From positions 120,581,192-120,645,191 of the forward strand of contig NC_092055.1 in NCBI RefSeq assembly GCF_003086295.3: DNA of 64,000 nucleotides. The letters run 5' to 3'. How positions within the stretch are numbered: the stretch's first letter is position 1; every line of letters begins with the position of its first letter. This document shows positions 46,675-58,493 of the stretch, one piece after another. The position numbers and the translations under genes were made by a program. The DNA comes from Arachis hypogaea. Taxonomy: Eukaryota > Streptophyta > Magnoliopsida > Fabales > Fabaceae. The notes beneath the pieces are model-generated. The model was not told where the DNA came from. It ran no database searches and saw only the letters and a list, made by a program, of their open reading frames with translations.

Positions 46675-46844
46675 CAACCCATCAATAATTAATGTTTTCT
46701 TGTTTTTCTTTAAGTTTATTTAAGTTATATTAGTTTAACTTTCATGTTTTCTTTGAGTTTATGATCATGTGCAGTAGTTAAAACAAAAACAGAAACAGTC
46801 AGCGCTGAAAACAAAACACCCTGGAGCAGAGACCTTGCTGGCAT

Positions 46845-47175
46845 TGAACGCTAGCCAGGGAGGCCAGAGTGGGTGTTCAACTCCCATGAAGTACATTGCT
46901 GGCGTTGAACGCCAGCTAGGGAGGCCAGAGTGGGCGTTCAACGCCCATGAAGAGCATATTGCTGGCATTGAACGCCAGCCAGGGAGCACAGTGCTGGCGT
47001 TGAACGCCAGCCAGGGAACACATCGCTGGCATTGAATGCCAGTGATGGGGCAGAAACCTGGCGTTGAACACCAGGCAGGAACACCCCAATGGGCGTTCAA
47101 ACGCCTACTTAGTGGCACATTATTGGCATTGAACACCAGCCAGGAGCAAGTGTTGGGCATTCAACGCCCACAAGG
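46845..47175. repeat. array of CTGGCGTTGAACGCCAG motifs
   Basis: About ten palindromic units, for example 46899-46915, joined by linkers such as GGGAGGCCAGAGTGGGCG. The array occupies the same place, just upstream of the extra ORF, as the array at 19860-20095 in the minus-strand relative, but the centre base differs (G instead of A/T). Confidence 0.85.
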
Positions 47176-47615
47176 GCGCAGGAAACTCAAATTTCCTAGC
47201 CCCTCAGGATCAGTGGGTCCCTTAGAATCTCCACCTACCCCCACCTTCTTCTCTCTCTTCCTTTCACTCTTTCCCACACACTCTTCCCTATAAATCTTAA
47301 CCCAATCACATCCATATCACTTCCCAAAACCATTATAACTCCCACCAACCCCCACCCATTTCAAATTTTAAATTTTCCACCCAATCCCCACCCATTCATT
47401 CGAACCCAACCTCTCCCACTTCTATAAATACCCCTTCTTCCTACCCTTCATACACTAAAGACCTTCTTGGCCGAATCTACTATCCCTCTCCTTCTCCTCT
47501 ATTCTCTTCTTCTTATACTCTTTTCTTCTCTTTTCTTCATATTTTGCTCAAGGACGAGCAAAGCTTTTAAGTTTGGTGTTAGAAAAGACTTGCTTTTTGC
47601 TTTCTATTCACACTT

Positions 47616-48772
47616 ATGGCACCTAAAGTTGGAGAATCCTCTAGAAAGAGGAAAGGAAAAGCAGTTGCTTCTACTTTCAAATCATGGAAGATGGAAAGAT
47701 TCATCACCAAAGCCCATCAAGATCACTTTTATGAAGTAGTGGCAAAGAAAAAGATGAATTCCTGAAGTCCCCTTTAGGCTAAAAAAGAATGAGTACCCGG
47801 AGATTCGAAGAGAAATTTGGAGGAGAGGTTGGGAAGTCCTAACCAATCCTATCCCAGAAGTTGGGATCTTGATGGTGCAAGAGTTCTATGGTAATGCATG
47901 GGTTACTAAAAACCATGACACTAGTGTGAACCCTCATCCCAAAAATTGGAGCACCATGGTCTGAGGGTGTCTCTTGGATTTCAGACCGGAAAGTGTAAGG
48001 TTGGCGCTCCATTTGTCATTGATGCAAGGAGACCCACATCCTTACACTAGGAGAGTCAATTTTGACCAGAGGCTGGACCAAGTCCTTTCAGACATTGTGT
48101 GGAAGGAGCTCAGTGGTAGAGGGATGCTCAAGGCAAGCCTATCCAACTAAGAAGGCTTGACCTCAAGCCCGTAGCTAGAGGATGGTTGGAATTTATCCAA
48201 CACTCTATCATTCCTGCTAGAAATCGGTCAGAAGTAACCATAGACAAAGCTATCATGATTCGTTACATCATGATTGGAAGTGATGTGGAGGTACATGAGG
48301 TAAAACCTCAAGAGTGGTATAAGAAAGCTAAAAAGCCTTCCCCCTTAGAAAGGTTGGCATTCCTCCACCTTATCTATCATCTATGCAATTCAACGGAATT
48401 ATCATAGAAGGAGATATTCCTATTAAGGAAGACAAGCCCATCACCAAAAAGAGGATAGAACAAACTAGAGAGCCAGCACATGGACCATAGCAAAAGCATG
48501 TGGAGCTGTCCCAACAAGAAATTTCTGAGATGCCTCAAGGGATGCAATTTCCTCCCCAAGGCTATTAGGACCAATTGCACACTTCTCTAGGAGAATTAAG
48601 CTCTAGCATAGATCAACTAAGGATGGGACATCAAGAGCACTCTACAATCCTCCATGACATAAGAGAAGATCAAAGAGCCATGAGGGAAGAACAACAGAGG
48701 TAGGGGCGTGACATAGAGGAGATCAAGCACTCCATTGGATCATCCAGAAGGAGTAGCAGCCGCCATCACTAA
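47616..48772 (+). pseudogene. second copy of the extra gypsy ORF, decayed
   Basis: Starts at an ATG encoding MAPKVGESSRKRKGKAVAS and can be followed by homology to the ORF at 19468-18311: KMERFITKAHQDHFYEVVAK, LMVQEFYGNAWVTKNHD, RRLDLKPVARGWLEFIQ, and a final SSRRSSSRHH before TAA. Frameshifts occur near 47750 and 48105-48130, with stops near 47961 and elsewhere. Sharing of this ORF by two elements in opposite orientation shows it belongs to the family and is not a chance capture. Confidence 0.75.
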
Positions 48773-49893
48773 GGTGGACTCGTTCCCTTTACTCCCCTGT
48801 TGCCTATGTTAATTTTTTCTATTTTCCATGTATTGTGTTTTATTGTCTATTTCTAGTGCATGATCAACTTTATGTCTTAAAGCTATGAAATATTTCATGC
48901 ATCTATCACCTTGCTTAAAAGAAAAATTATTTTAATTGAAAAAGAAAAGTAAGATGCATGAGTTTCAAGTTTTATATTAGGAATAGTTCAATTATGTGAT
49001 GTGGTGGCATTGTTTTTATTTTCTGAATGTATGAATAAACAATGCATATTTGATGTTGGAGTTAAGAATGTTGGATCTTGAAAGAATGATGATAAAAGAG
49101 AAGTATTATTGGTGATCTGAAAAATCCTAAAATTGATTCTTGAAGCAAGAAAAAGTAGCAAAAAACAATTAAAGAAAAAAATGTATGCGATAAAAAAAAT
49201 ATAGCAAGCTGAAAAAGAAATAAAAAACAGAAAAAACCAATAGCTCTTTAAATCAAAAGGCAAGAGCAAAAAGCCAGTAGCTCTTCAAACCAAAAGGCAA
49301 GAGCAAAGATCCAAGACTTTGAGCATCAATGGTTAGGAGGGCCTAAAAGAAATATCTTAGCCTAGGCAGTTCAAATGAGCTGCTTCCCTAACTATATGCT
49401 TGTGCTGTGAAGGTGTCAAGTGAAAAACTTAAGACTGAGCAGTTAAAGTCGTGGTCCAAAGCAAAGAGTGTGCTTAAGAACTCTAGACACTACTGGCTGG
49501 GGACTCTAGCAAAGCTGAGTCACAATCCTAAGGGGTTCACCCAGTTAAAGTGTTTGTAGCATTTATATATCCGGTGGTAATACTGGAAAACAAAGTGCTT
49601 AGAGTCACGGCCAAGACTCTAAAGAAGCTATATTCAAGAATCAAAAAGAACTTAACTAAGAAAATTAATAGTATCATCTGGATTCTAAATTCCTAAAGAT
49701 GCCAACTATTCTGAGCTTCAATGGAAAGTGAGACGCCAAAACTATTCAGAAGCAAAAAGCTACTAGTCCCGCTCATCTAATTGAAACTAAGCTTCATTAA
49801 GAACTTTGAGATTTATTGTATCCTTATATTTCTTTTTATCCTACTTTGTTTTTGGGTTGCTTGGGGACAAGCAACAGTTTAATTTTGGTGTTC
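48773..49893 (+). other. trailer of the plus-strand gypsy relative
   Basis: The non-coding counterpart of 17200-18310. It ends in GCTTGGGGACAAGCAACAG and ATTTTGGTGTTC before the LTR. The latter is a mutated form of the AAGTTTGGTGTTG polypurine-like motif. Confidence 0.7.
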
Positions 49894-51444
49894 TGATGAG
49901 CGAATATTTTATACGCTTTTTGGCATCATTTTCATATTGTTTTCATTATGTTTTGTTTAAGTTTTATTAAGTTTTCATAGGTTTTAGTGCAAAATTCACA
50001 TTTTTGGATTCAACTTTGAGTTTGTGTGTTTTATGGTAATTTCAGGTATTTTCTGGCTGAAATTGAGGAGTTTGAGCAGAAGTTTGATTCAGAAACAGAG
50101 AAAGGACTGCAGATGCTATTAGGATCTGACCTCCGTGAACTCGAAGGAGCTTTTTTGGAGCTCTAGAAGTTCAAATGATGCTCTCACAACGGCTATGGAA
50201 AGCTAACATTTAGGGCTTTCCAGAAATATATAATAGTCTATACTTTGCTTCGGAAATAAAGGCCGAAAATTGGCATTCAACGCAGCCCCCAGCCCTATTC
50301 CTAGCGTCCAGCACCCAAAAAGGGGTCCCTAACCAGCGTTCAACGCCCCTAAGGGACATTAGCACGTGAGAGACACTCAAGCTCAGCCCAAACACTCACC
50401 AAGTGGACCCCAGAAGTGGATTTTCGCACTCCTAAGTCTAGTCTATTATATTTCTGTATTCCTCACTCCTAAGTCTAGTCTATTATATTTCTGTATTCCT
50501 TAGTCATTAGATTAGTATATATATACAAGAGTTCACCCTTGTTAGAGGACTCTTGCCCATTCGAATCTTTCATTGTATTTTTTTATCAGCATGAGTCGCT
50601 AACCTCCTAAGGTTAAAGTTAGGAGCTCTGCTGAGTTTTATGGATCAATAGTATTACTGTTTTCATTCAATATGTCTGATTCTATTCTCTTATGTAACCT
50701 CGTTCTTCATCTTATGATTGAGGGTGATCCGTGACAATCACCCTTGTTCTACATGGATTCTGTGCGATTCCTGACCCGGATAGCGTTGAACTAAAGCTAG
50801 AGATTGCATTGTGGATTCCTATAGAGCATCTGAGCTACTTTGGATATGTGACATATAATCCCGTTGTCTATGGGTGCGTGAAGTTTCTGTGGTGTTAAGG
50901 CTAGAGTCAGAGAAGCAGCACTTTCTGATCCAAAAGATCTGCCTTGTCTGTGGCACCTTGAGTAGGATCGTGAAGGGGAGTGGACTGCTTATAGCTTCAT
51001 CTTCTGCTACAGTGAGAAACCTAGAGGTGACTTGATGAGAGGACATGAGTCATCTCAACGTGGTGGATTGCTGTAGTAGAGGAGGTTAACTTGATGAGAG
51101 GACATGAGTTAATCACTTACGGCTGTCATTGAAGGAATCAGAAGGTTATTGAAGAAGACAGTAAGAAAAGTTAATCCAGAAAGACAAAGCATCTTCGAAG
51201 CCTCAACCATTCTATCACCATTGAATTCTCGTTTAATCAGTAACATTTTATTTAATTATTCGTTTTATGCTTTTCATGACAAACTATAATTTCTATCCAC
51301 CTAACTAAGATCTGCAAGGTATCTACTGCTTGCTCAAACCACAATCCTCGTGGGATCGACCCTGACTCACCTCAGGTATTACTTGGACGACCCGGTATAC
51401 CTGCCGATCTATCTGTGCGAATTCTGCAGAGCCAGTTTTATGCA
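49894..51444 (+). repeat. 3' LTR of the plus-strand gypsy relative (1,551 bp)
   Basis: Starts TGATGAGCGAATA and ends near TTTTATGCA. It is clearly diverged from the LTRs at 15580 and 24358 but shares their ends and overall plan. The right boundary joins a LARD-like LTR remnant. Without the 5' LTR the TSD cannot be checked. Confidence 0.75.
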
Positions 51445-51989
51445 CCAGTGGATTTGCGACTTGTGTCTGAAAAACAACAACAACATATGGTATGAGAACA
51501 GGAGGTTCTCAATATGGTAATAGTTCCCAATATATAAGATGTAAGGTTCCAGGACACCAAAGGCAATCCTAGAACTTCACACCAATATAGATATTCAAGC
51601 TTAAAACAAAAGTAAATAACTAAAACATAAACCATAAACAGGGTTATCTAAACTTAAGGGATTTCTAACCAATACCAATCACACAGTTGTATCCCACAAC
51701 CTTCGCAAACCTAACCTCCATGCAATCCCATCGTCACCTCCTACCGAGCCTCCTCAATCCCAAAAGAAAACACAAGTAATGCAGACAAGTAAAGTACAAG
51801 TAAAGTACATATACAACAATTAGATTAATTAGAAAGTAAACATGTGTTTCATTTAGGCATAACAAAAATTAAGCAAAGCAAACAAACATGTAGAAGATGC
51901 ATATGATGAATGTTTGTCCTATTGGCTCGTGATATCACTTGTCGATCTATAAATACCAACCTGACACATCCTTTCGAATGTAGTCTTCC

Positions 51990-52340
51990 TGCCACGCCGA
52001 GAAATATAGACTCTCCATACTCATGCAGCAGAGAAATCTGTCAGGCCGGAGATATAGGCCCCGCACACTGATGCAACAGGGAGTCTGCTACGCCAAAGAT
52101 ATAGGCTCTCACACTCATGTAGCAAATAAGGAATCAACAACAACTGCCTCATCATAAATCATTCCAAAGATATAGTGTTGGGCACACTCTTGCAGCAGAA
52201 AAACTGCCACGCCGGGGATATAGGTCCCACACACTTTTGCAGCAGAAAAACTGCCACGCCTAGGATATAGGCCCTGCACACTCTTGCAGCAAAAAAACTA
52301 CCACGCCAGGGATATAGGCCCTGCATACTCCCATATAATT
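51990..52340. repeat. tandem repeat, about 47-bp unit
   Basis: Repeats of 'gccacgcc...gatataggccc...cacactcttgcagcag'. The last three are exactly 47 bp apart (52206, 52253, about 52300); earlier ones are more diverged. About seven units in all. Confidence 0.8.
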
Positions 52341-52689
52341 CAATAGTTTCATCATTTATTTCCGAATTCTCAACTCATCATAACCATCACCGGTTTCCAA
52401 ATTCTCAAATTCATCATAAGCATTCCCACTTCCCAAAAATCTCTTCAACCTATACTTCACAACTCAGCATTCACCAATTCAAGTTAGGATTTACACAAAC
52501 CTTCCAAAAACCTATGTCACCGGCTCTAAACTCATAACTAAAAATACCCTTTTTATTCCTTTATTGTTTTCTACCTTGATTCAAGACCCTAAACTGGTAA
52601 AAAGGTTTTAAATAGGTGTTACGGAAATTTACAAGCTTGCCGGAAAGGTAAAACAGTTAAAAACAAGGTTTTCTTTGAAAAATAGGGTA

Positions 52690-52990
52690 GTGTGCGTATG
52701 CATAGGGTTGTGCGTACGCATGCCCAGAAGAGTTTTCCAGATTTTATGTACGCATGATGTTATGCATACACACAACTTGAAAATTTAACAGAATATGTGT
52801 GTGCACCAGGGTGTGCGAACACTCTGAACAGTAGGCATATCCCTGTGTGTGCGTGCACACCAAAGTGTGCGTACGCACGTTTTCTGAAAATCACAGGGTG
52901 TGCGTGTACACAAGTGTGTGCATGCGCACAAGTAAGAATGTGGTCCCTGTTCAGATCACGCGCATAGCAGTGTGCGTGCGCACACAAACC
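52690..52990. repeat. GTGCGTACGCAC-type inverted-repeat cluster
   Basis: About eight motifs (GTGCGTACGCAT, GTGCGTACGCAC, GTGCGTGCGCACAC and variants) in 300 bp. The pattern matches the cluster at 35330-35705, although the surrounding sequence is a different element. Confidence 0.8.
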
Positions 52991-54805
52991 AGAACTCACA
53001 ATTTCTGCAACATCACAGAAATAAGATTTTTGACACCAACTTCCAACGATAATATCTTTTTCTACAAAATTTTGATTTCTACGAAATCTATACTGTTTTA
53101 AAACTCTTTGAATTATCTTTAATTTGATGCAAAATTTAATCAATTTAAAAAACTGCAGCTCAATATATGATCCACCAAAGTTGGTCCAAAATCCGTTTTT
53201 ACCATAAACCTTAAAAACTCAATTTTACCAACACTCTCAATTCAAAACCAATTATTCACAATCCAACAATACCAAACATCCAAAATTCTATTCTTATTTC
53301 TCACACTCAACATAACTCATACCATTATTCTTAAATTTTCCTAAACCATCAATTGTTTTACATTTCCTACTTATAGATCACCAATCTCAATAATCCTCAA
53401 CTCAAGCATCAATCCATCACAATTACACCATTCCTAGCCATTCCAATCATTGTTCATCTACTAATCATTATAAATTCTCATAATTCATTCCACACTCTCA
53501 ACTCCAATAACCTTATCCCATATACAAGCCATATACACAATTATCATCATTCATCATCAAATTTTGTAATCATCATCATTATTATCCCAATTCAACAAGT
53601 TTCTATTTATTCCACACAACACCACCACAACATTTATCATCAATAACCATCAACGTATAACATCACTCCTCAACCATATCCATTTCATACAACATTATAT
53701 CAACCTCCAAATCATAAATCACATTCAATTAACATATGCATTCAATTCAATCCTATCTTTAGGTCAACTAGCCTAAGGTTCACGAAATATTACATATTAC
53801 ATAAAGAAAACCGAAACCATACTTTGGCCGATTTCCAAAATGTACCAAACACCAAAACGAAGCCACCAAACTCGATCCGAAGCCTTAAACCAACTCCAAC
53901 AAACACTAAAACTCAATCTAACATCACATAACATACTAAACATCAAACCTAAGGTTCACAAAATAACTAAATACAAGGGTTTAGTAAAATCTTGCCTTAC
54001 TCAACGAGATTAAGGGCAAAATCCAATAATATTCCAATGCTAGATCACCTCTAAACAAACAAAACTATGAAAATCTCAATCTAACAAAGCCACAACTCAA
54101 ATTTGCCAAAGAACAGAAAACTGGAGCTTGAAATTCGAGTTTCTTACCACTTTGTTTAGATAGAAATGAAGAGCTCGACAAGAGTTTCGTGTGACCGCAA
54201 ACGGCTCGTCAATCGAGCACCGTAGCTCAAGTTATGGCTAGAACAATGAGAAGGTGAATAGTGTCATCCCTCTTCTCCTCTCTTCACCATCAGCGCCCCC
54301 CACTCTCTCTTTAGGTCAAAATGAGTTGATTTGGCTCATTAATGGGTTTATATATGTTGGGCCTTGGGCTCGGTTTGGATCCAGTCTAACCCGTTAGCGT
54401 TTTAGGTCCGTTTGGCCCTCTTTGGGTAAAAACATTTAAGATTAACACCCGTTTTTCAATAATAAATTATTTTTGTCCTTTCAAAATAATAAATTAAATT
54501 TCCAAAATCTTATTTTCAAAAAATATGCAGTACCGGACAGACTAGAGCCGGTACTGCCGGCTTAAGTATCGGTACGCATTTTTACAAAAATCTTTCGCAA
54601 AAGATACATTTTCTAACTCAAAAAAATTCACTGAATTTAAATTTTACCTTTATATTTTAAAAAAATATTTTTATATTTTTGAATCTATTTTAAATAATTA
54701 AATTATTATTTTATTAAAATAGTTTTACGTAAAACTCCAATTCTTACACATATTACAAAAATTCAATTATAATTAAACATGTCTAAGATAATAAAACTCA
54801 TATTA

Positions 54806-56118
54806 CTCCCACTCTAAAAAACTTTCATGTACTCTGTCTCTTGTAAAAAAAAAAAAATAGGAGTTAATTACAAAAAGAGAAGAAAAGCTAAACACCAAAT
54901 TTAGTATAACATGTACAATTTTTAAGATTAATAACTCCAATATATAAAAAAAAGTTTAACAATAAGGTCATCACTAATGTAAGAAACAGATTCAATTTAT
55001 AGTGGTATATATTCTTCCTCTTCTCATGTTAGCTATGTTCTCATCTTAATCAAGTGATATTATAAATTAAATTTATGAAACACAACGACATTCAAAGAGA
55101 ACCATTGAACTACAACAATCTAAAATTTATACAAAATTTAATACTCCTAGCTAGAATTTGAAGAATCAAGCACCAGTTAACTCTTTCTCCCCTCAACGAG
55201 CTGTTAATTTTCTTTGGATTTTCTTTATTAATCTCCAATTATTTTCTCTAAGGATGTAATGGTGATATTTACATATGGAGTAACTTGAGAGGTTTCTATT
55301 TTTTTTTTTTTTTTGTGTCCATATTTTCTAGTTCTTTTGATGGTATTTTTTTGGGTGTAATATTTTTTCGCATTTTTTAAATACTTGACTACTAACAAAT
55401 TCAACAATCAAAATCTAATTAAATTCACATAGCAAAATCAAATTTTAGTAACTAAGATTTAATTAGATCCCAAACTGACCAAGTCCAATATCTAGTATTC
55501 AATCAAATACTCAAGCTGCAAATAAATTCAGCAACCAAAATCAAACTTTAACAACTAAAATTCTATGAAATAGGAAGATATCCATTAAATTATAACCAAA
55601 TATGAACTAATTATCAGACTTAAACACAAAACAAGTTGCTATTGCTTACTATTTCCAACCAATTAATCTTTAGATTCTGCTTCAAGGTAAAAAAAAATAA
55701 TAACAGTAGTTTTTTATGATCTTGCAGAACTCATGCTATAATTCAATAATATATAATCAAAATATTATAATACATGCACTCACATTTAGAATTAAATAAG
55801 GATTTAAACAAGTCTGATTGAACAAACAAAATAATCCAATAATATATAACAAAAAGGTCAAGTTCAATGCTACAATAATTAAATGTGAATGTAACAATAT
55901 ATGAGAAAAAGGTTAAGTAGAATATAATTAACATAACTCTATTAAATCTAATGCAATTCCCTACTAATAGATCTAAGACCATCATCAAAATGCATTCATA
56001 ACAATAAGAAATCAAGAAAGAATTGAATTTGGTGGAAGAATTTTTGAAATTCTTAATAAGTGCATTGCAGAAACGTTTAAAAGCATGAATAGGAGTATGT
56101 GCACAAGAATTTCTTTTA
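54806..56118. other. AT-rich intergenic DNA
   Basis: No gene, repeat end or regulatory element that I can support. A T-run of about fifteen lies near 55300. Confidence 0.6.
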
Positions 56119-57078
56119 GAAGTAAATGCTAAATCGGCACTCGAAAAATAATGACGCTGAAAAAATTATATTTGACTTTTGTTATTAACAAAATAATTCC
56201 TGAAAGATTTTAAAATTTGATAAAAATACCCAAATATAAAAGCATGACATCATATTGAACAAAAAACGTTGATCTGATAATCGGAAGAGCTTCAGTGATG
56301 ATGGCAGCTGAGAGCTTTGATGGCGTTCCGACAAGGAGGGGAGCTTGCAGCAACAATGATGTTTTCGCATCTCATTCTCTTTCAATCTCGCATCCCACCT
56401 CTTGTTCGTCATTTTTTCTTTCTCTCTAGCTTGAAGAAGAAGAGAAAATCAAGAGAGAAACAGAGGAGAAAAGAAGAAAAGGAAGAGAAGTGAAAGAAGA
56501 GGGCGCCGATGGAGGACTGCTACTCGCCGTCACCGTTGTTAGTTGTTGCGGTTGCAGGGAGAGGAAGCCCGAAGAGTAGAGAGAGACAACTTGAGAGAGA
56601 CGCTGAGATGGCATAGGCACGACGGAGAAGAGGAAGGAAGGAGCTGTCCCGTCTTTGCCATCGTGCACTATCACCGCCCATGGAGCCGGTTGGAGCTATT
56701 GCCTTCGACGCAACGAACTAAACATGAGGAGAGAGAGTGAGATCGATCTTCTCTTCTTCTTTTTCAAGTTAGAGAGTAAGAGAGAAAGACAACGAGAGGT
56801 GGGATGTGAGACTGAGAGAGAATAAGATGCAAAAACACCATTGTGATAGTTTCGTGCTTTCCTCCTTGTCGGAAATGCCATTGGAGCTCTCTGTTGTTAT
56901 TAGTGAAACTCTTTTGATTGTTAGATCAGTGTTTTCATTCAATGTGACATCATGCTATCACGTTTGGATGCTTTTGTCAAATCTCAAAATCTTTCGGGAG
57001 TTATTTTGTCAATAACAAAGATCAAATATCATTTTGTTAGTGTCAAAATCTTTCGAGTACTGATTTGGTATTTATCTC
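56119..57078. mobile_element. foldback MULE, non-autonomous (960 bp, 9-bp TSD)
   Basis: Long inverted arms, about 350 bp each, lie at 56119-56470 and about 56740-57078, at roughly 75-80% identity by eye. The outer ends read GAAGTAAATGCTAAATC (left) and GAGATAAATACCAAATC (right arm, complement), both continuing into ACTCGAAA. Flanking 9-bp repeats TTTCTTTTA lie at 56110-56118 and 57079-57087, the size expected for Mutator-like elements. The middle (56470-56740) is GC-richer and could be captured host sequence; I cannot identify it. No transposase. Confidence 0.85.
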
Positions 57079-57087
57079 TTTCTTTTA

Positions 57088-58493
57088 AAACTTGAAGCAT
57101 GAAATCAAGCAAGTAATTGCAGTGATCATCAGATCGAGCTTCAATTCAAAGTGAAATGGGACAAACAAATTAAAGTATTCGAATAGATCATTAGATTAAA
57201 TCATAATCAATAATCTTTAGTTAAAAGGGAGAAAAATTTCATATTTTTCGCCCTTGGAACGTGGAATATCTTTGAGGAGAAATTTTTTTCTGAAGTTCAT
57301 CAAGCTATTGGAAACTAACAATGAAGTATATTTGATAATAAATTAGATCTAAAATCAAACAAAAGATAGCAAAATCAAATATAGAAAGTAGTGAAATCAA
57401 GTATAAATTGAATAAGAAAAAAGAGTAGAAATTCACATTGATATAGAGATGAAAATGCAAAATTAAACAAAGAGAAGGAGAAAAGAAGTAATGAAAATTA
57501 GTTGAAAAACTGTGAGAAAGAACGCAACCGAAAATTGAGATAATGTTAGGTAGACAAAAAAAAATAAACAGAACTTACTTTATTTAGCATTAATTAATTA
57601 TCGCAATAATTAATGAATGCTAAATAAGGCAAGTTATGACTGTTTTTGGTTGATTTTCTTTGGAAAATCGCAACTAAGAATCATGCATAAGAGAGAGGGA
57701 AAAGAAAAAGGAGAGAATTACACCCGATAAAAAAAAAAAAAAAAAAAAAAAGAAAGAATCGTGTGAGAGAAAGAGGGAAAAATGAGGTGATTTTAATGCG
57801 TGTAACTGAAATTAATGAGAGTAAGATGGATCGCTTGTTATAGGTGAAAGTAGGATTTGTTTATCAAATTTTTTATTTTTGTATTTATGTCTATATTTAT
57901 ATATATTTATATACGGTGACTGAAATTAATGACTAAAATGAATGTACATATAGTCTAACTATATATATATATTCTAAAGTAGATAATTATTTGATGGGAA
58001 AAAGGAGTATCACTTGTAGCTTTGTATGGCAGAGGCGTAGGTGTAGCTCCCAACCTAATTCGGTGCCCCCATGTCGCCACTAGGCAGCCATGAGCCCATG
58101 AGCCAACACACACGCCATGCCTTCAAATTTTGATGCATCATAATATTAAATGCAGCAACCACCGTTCCCTTCTCCACATTTGCCATTATTATCGCATTTC
58201 AAGCCAAACTTCAACATCAGTACCATGCATAGGATATGCTGCACACTTGGCACTTAGACACACACCATGCCCACATTTCTATATATCCCAACATTTGCCA
58301 CGCAAGTGATGTCATTGTACAAGATATAAATGCACGCACCAACTACCCCTCTCATCAATTTATCATATTGTTGGGAAATAAAGGATGAAAATTAACTAAA
58401 GACACAAGTATTTTTATTTATAACATATTAGAATTAGAGAGTAAGCACAAGAGAAAGAAAGAAGAGATTGAAAAATTCACATAAACTACATTA
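57088..58493. other. intergenic DNA downstream of the P450 gene
   Basis: AT-rich, with a run of 23 adenines at 57729-57751 and short TA repeats near 57960. The stretch 58030-58370 is less AT-rich and holds a TATA-like 'gatataaatgcacgcacc' (58322-58340, plus strand) with no gene after it. It may be a remnant promoter. Confidence 0.5.

Larger units (their letters stand above)
31590..51444 (+). mobile_element. plus-strand gypsy relative, 5' truncated, split by another element
   Basis: The present pieces are 31590-31999 and 46675-51444. They are the 3' half of the same family as 15580-25977, in the opposite orientation: end of the protease-adjacent region (AAGTTTGGTGTGG at 31694-31706), 'ttgttgggtggcaacc', palindrome array, extra ORF, trailer and 3' LTR (49894-51444). 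The 5' LTR, gag and protease are missing. The interrupting element left a clean CAACC duplication at 31995-31999 and 46675-46679, so the two halves join exactly. The left edge is approximate. Confidence 0.82.
51445..54800 (-). mobile_element. truncated LTR related to the LARD family
   Basis: Several landmarks recur in the same order as in the LARD LTR: 'gagaac...ggttctca' (near 51500), 'gcatatgatgaatgtttgtc' with 'gatatcac' (51898-51940), and a long CA-rich middle. A GC-richer stretch (54170-54430) and an AT-rich end follow. The phrase 'tattactcccactct' near 54805 resembles the LARD polypurine region. The first few hundred bases are missing at the gypsy LTR junction. It is strongly diverged, so an old relative. 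The right end is uncertain (about 54750-54805). Confidence 0.55.

Noticed and set aside
46765..47160. A 131-codon minus-strand ORF
   Set aside because: It is a translation of the CTGGCGTTGAACGCCAG array; the repeated FNA/WLAFNAS segments come from the repeat.
55743..56015. A 90-codon minus-strand hydrophobic ORF
   Set aside because: AT-rich DNA yields Ile/Leu/Phe/Tyr-rich frames by chance; there is no start context, homology or neighbour to support it.
58322..58340. A plus-strand promoter with TATA-like sequence
   Set aside because: No plus-strand gene follows; the sequence lies downstream of the convergent P450 3' end and AT-richness makes TATA matches common.
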